NCBI GenBank assembly: GCA_010030605.1
Contig: RHCK01000099.1
Coordinates: 1-6,390, forward strand
Length of the DNA stretch: 6,390 nt
Reading direction: 5' to 3'
From: Acidimicrobiia bacterium
GTDB lineage: Bacteria; Actinomycetota; Acidimicrobiia; Acidimicrobiales; Ilumatobacteraceae
Positions 6,007 to 6,390 of this stretch are shown here, piece after piece. How positions within the stretch are numbered: the first letter of the stretch is position 1; every line of letters begins with the position of its first letter. Under the pieces are notes generated by a model. It worked only from the letters and a program-made list of their open reading frames with translations, made no database searches and had not been told where the DNA came from. A program made the position numbers and the translations under genes.

Positions 6007-6027
6007 GGGGGCGGGCGAATCCTACCG

Positions 6028-6273
6028 ATGGTCATCGAGCGGTGGCCGGAGCCGTGCCACACTGAGGATGTGACTCCCGAATCAGCCTCCAGCGCCACGC
6101 CATCGACGGTCAAGCCGTTGCAGAACCTGGTTCCTCCACCGGCCTCTGGTGGAACGTGTCGCTCACCAATGGGCACCTTCGAGGAGTGCCCATTGTGTGG
6201 TGGTGGATTGACGCCGGAGCACGCGCATTTCAAGTGTCGCGCCTGCGGTTGGCGCGATTCATGTTGTGACTGA
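6028..6273 (+). CDS. Small zinc-ribbon protein, function unknown
   Basis: This predicted 81-residue protein has a compact zinc-ribbon C-terminus: Cys54-P-L-Cys57-G, then Cys70-R-A-Cys73-G-W, ending with Ser-Cys79-Cys80-Asp. The two CxxC knuckles separated by 12 residues are the standard four-cysteine zinc site. The terminal Cys-Cys pair is an additional, unusual feature. The preceding 48 residues are Pro/Ser/Thr-rich and look disordered. The start is uncertain. ATG at 6028 has GC-rich third positions but no Shine-Dalgarno. GTG at 6070 has GAGG only two bases upstream (too close). ATG at 6169 would give just the 34-residue ribbon. The gene is divergent from the MFS gene and ends two bases from the stop of the converging gene. 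I recognise the general shape of short zinc ribbons ending in CC-acidic from actinobacteria but know no function for them. Confidence 0.6.
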   Translation: MVIERWPEPCHTEDVTPESASSATPSTVKPLQNLVPPPASGGTCRSPMGTFEECPLCGGGLTPEHAHFKCRACGWRDSCCD

Positions 6274-6275
6274 GT

Positions 6276-6390
6276 TCAGCCGAACCAGCCGTTGACGTCG
6301 ATGATGATGTGGGCTCGCCCGTAGACGTAGACGCAGATGTTTCCGTTGTTATCGACGGGGACGATGACGGCGTTCGCGATCGTCAGGCGG
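6276..6390 (-). CDS. C-terminal end of a probable secreted or surface protein with VNGWF-type module (cut by window edge)
   Basis: On the minus strand a frame enters from the right edge and ends at the TGA at 6278-6276. It encodes 37 residues: RLTIANAVIVPVDNNGNICV, then YVYGRAHIIIDVNGWFG. The pattern of a beta-rich stretch with IANAVIVPVD, a central Cys-Val-Tyr, then HIIIDVNGWF is one I associate with the ends of large exported proteins in Acidimicrobiia and related actinobacteria, where similar units (...VIVP...CV...T-H-L-I-V-D-V-x-G-Y/W-F) occur near the C-terminus or repeated. The fragment is too short to give a function, and start, signal peptide and size lie outside the window. The alternating hydrophobic pattern and GC-rich third positions support real coding. 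Confidence 0.65.
   Translation of the reverse strand, partial: RLTIANAVIVPVDNNGNICVYVYGRAHIIIDVNGWFG

Noticed and set aside
1..6390. Mobile element, defence system or CRISPR array
   Set aside because: No transposase, integrase, nuclease, toxin-antitoxin motif or regularly spaced repeats were seen. Gene style is uniform across the window.

Overview
The window looks like chromosomal DNA from a high-GC actinobacterium. An Acidimicrobiia / Ilumatobacter-like bacterium is my best guess. The clues are GC-rich codons with frequent TTG leucine, actinobacterial-style lipoprotein and secreted-protein motifs, starts placed directly after a -10-like box, and a C-terminal VNGWF-type module familiar from Acidimicrobiia surface proteins. 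The taxonomy is inference from style, not from a marker gene. No rRNA, tRNA, CRISPR array, insertion sequence, phage gene or replication origin was seen, and no stretch longer than about 160 bases lacks a gene.

Left part (1-1562): a minus-strand operon for a polar amino-acid ABC importer, with a lipoprotein substrate-binding protein (543-1403) followed by an inner-membrane permease that runs off the left edge (1-503). A 7-bp hairpin lies between the two genes. Upstream of the binding protein is a 159-bp divergent control region with two separate inverted repeats: AATCCCGAC arms on the transporter side, and TGAGACA arms beside the divergently transcribed TetR-family regulator.

Centre (1563-3376): the TetR-type repressor is followed 48 bases later, after a good Shine-Dalgarno, by a 375-residue ferritin-like diiron carboxylate protein with all six expected metal ligands. 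The pair ends at a strong intrinsic terminator. The regulator probably controls itself and the diiron oxidase-like enzyme, and perhaps also the divergent transporter.

Right part (3372-6390): a stand-alone murF-type Mur ligase (peptidoglycan D-Ala-D-Ala adding enzyme) starts just past the terminator with no evident ribosome-binding site. It converges on a minus-strand MFS_3-type exporter with only 4 bases between the stop codons. Divergent from the exporter is a short cysteine-rich zinc-ribbon protein. It converges, with a 2-base gap, on the last 37 codons of a probable secreted or surface protein that enters from the right edge.

Most genes belong to recognisable families. The least explained parts are the TetR/diiron pair with its double-operator divergent region, the isolated murF, and the small zinc-ribbon protein.
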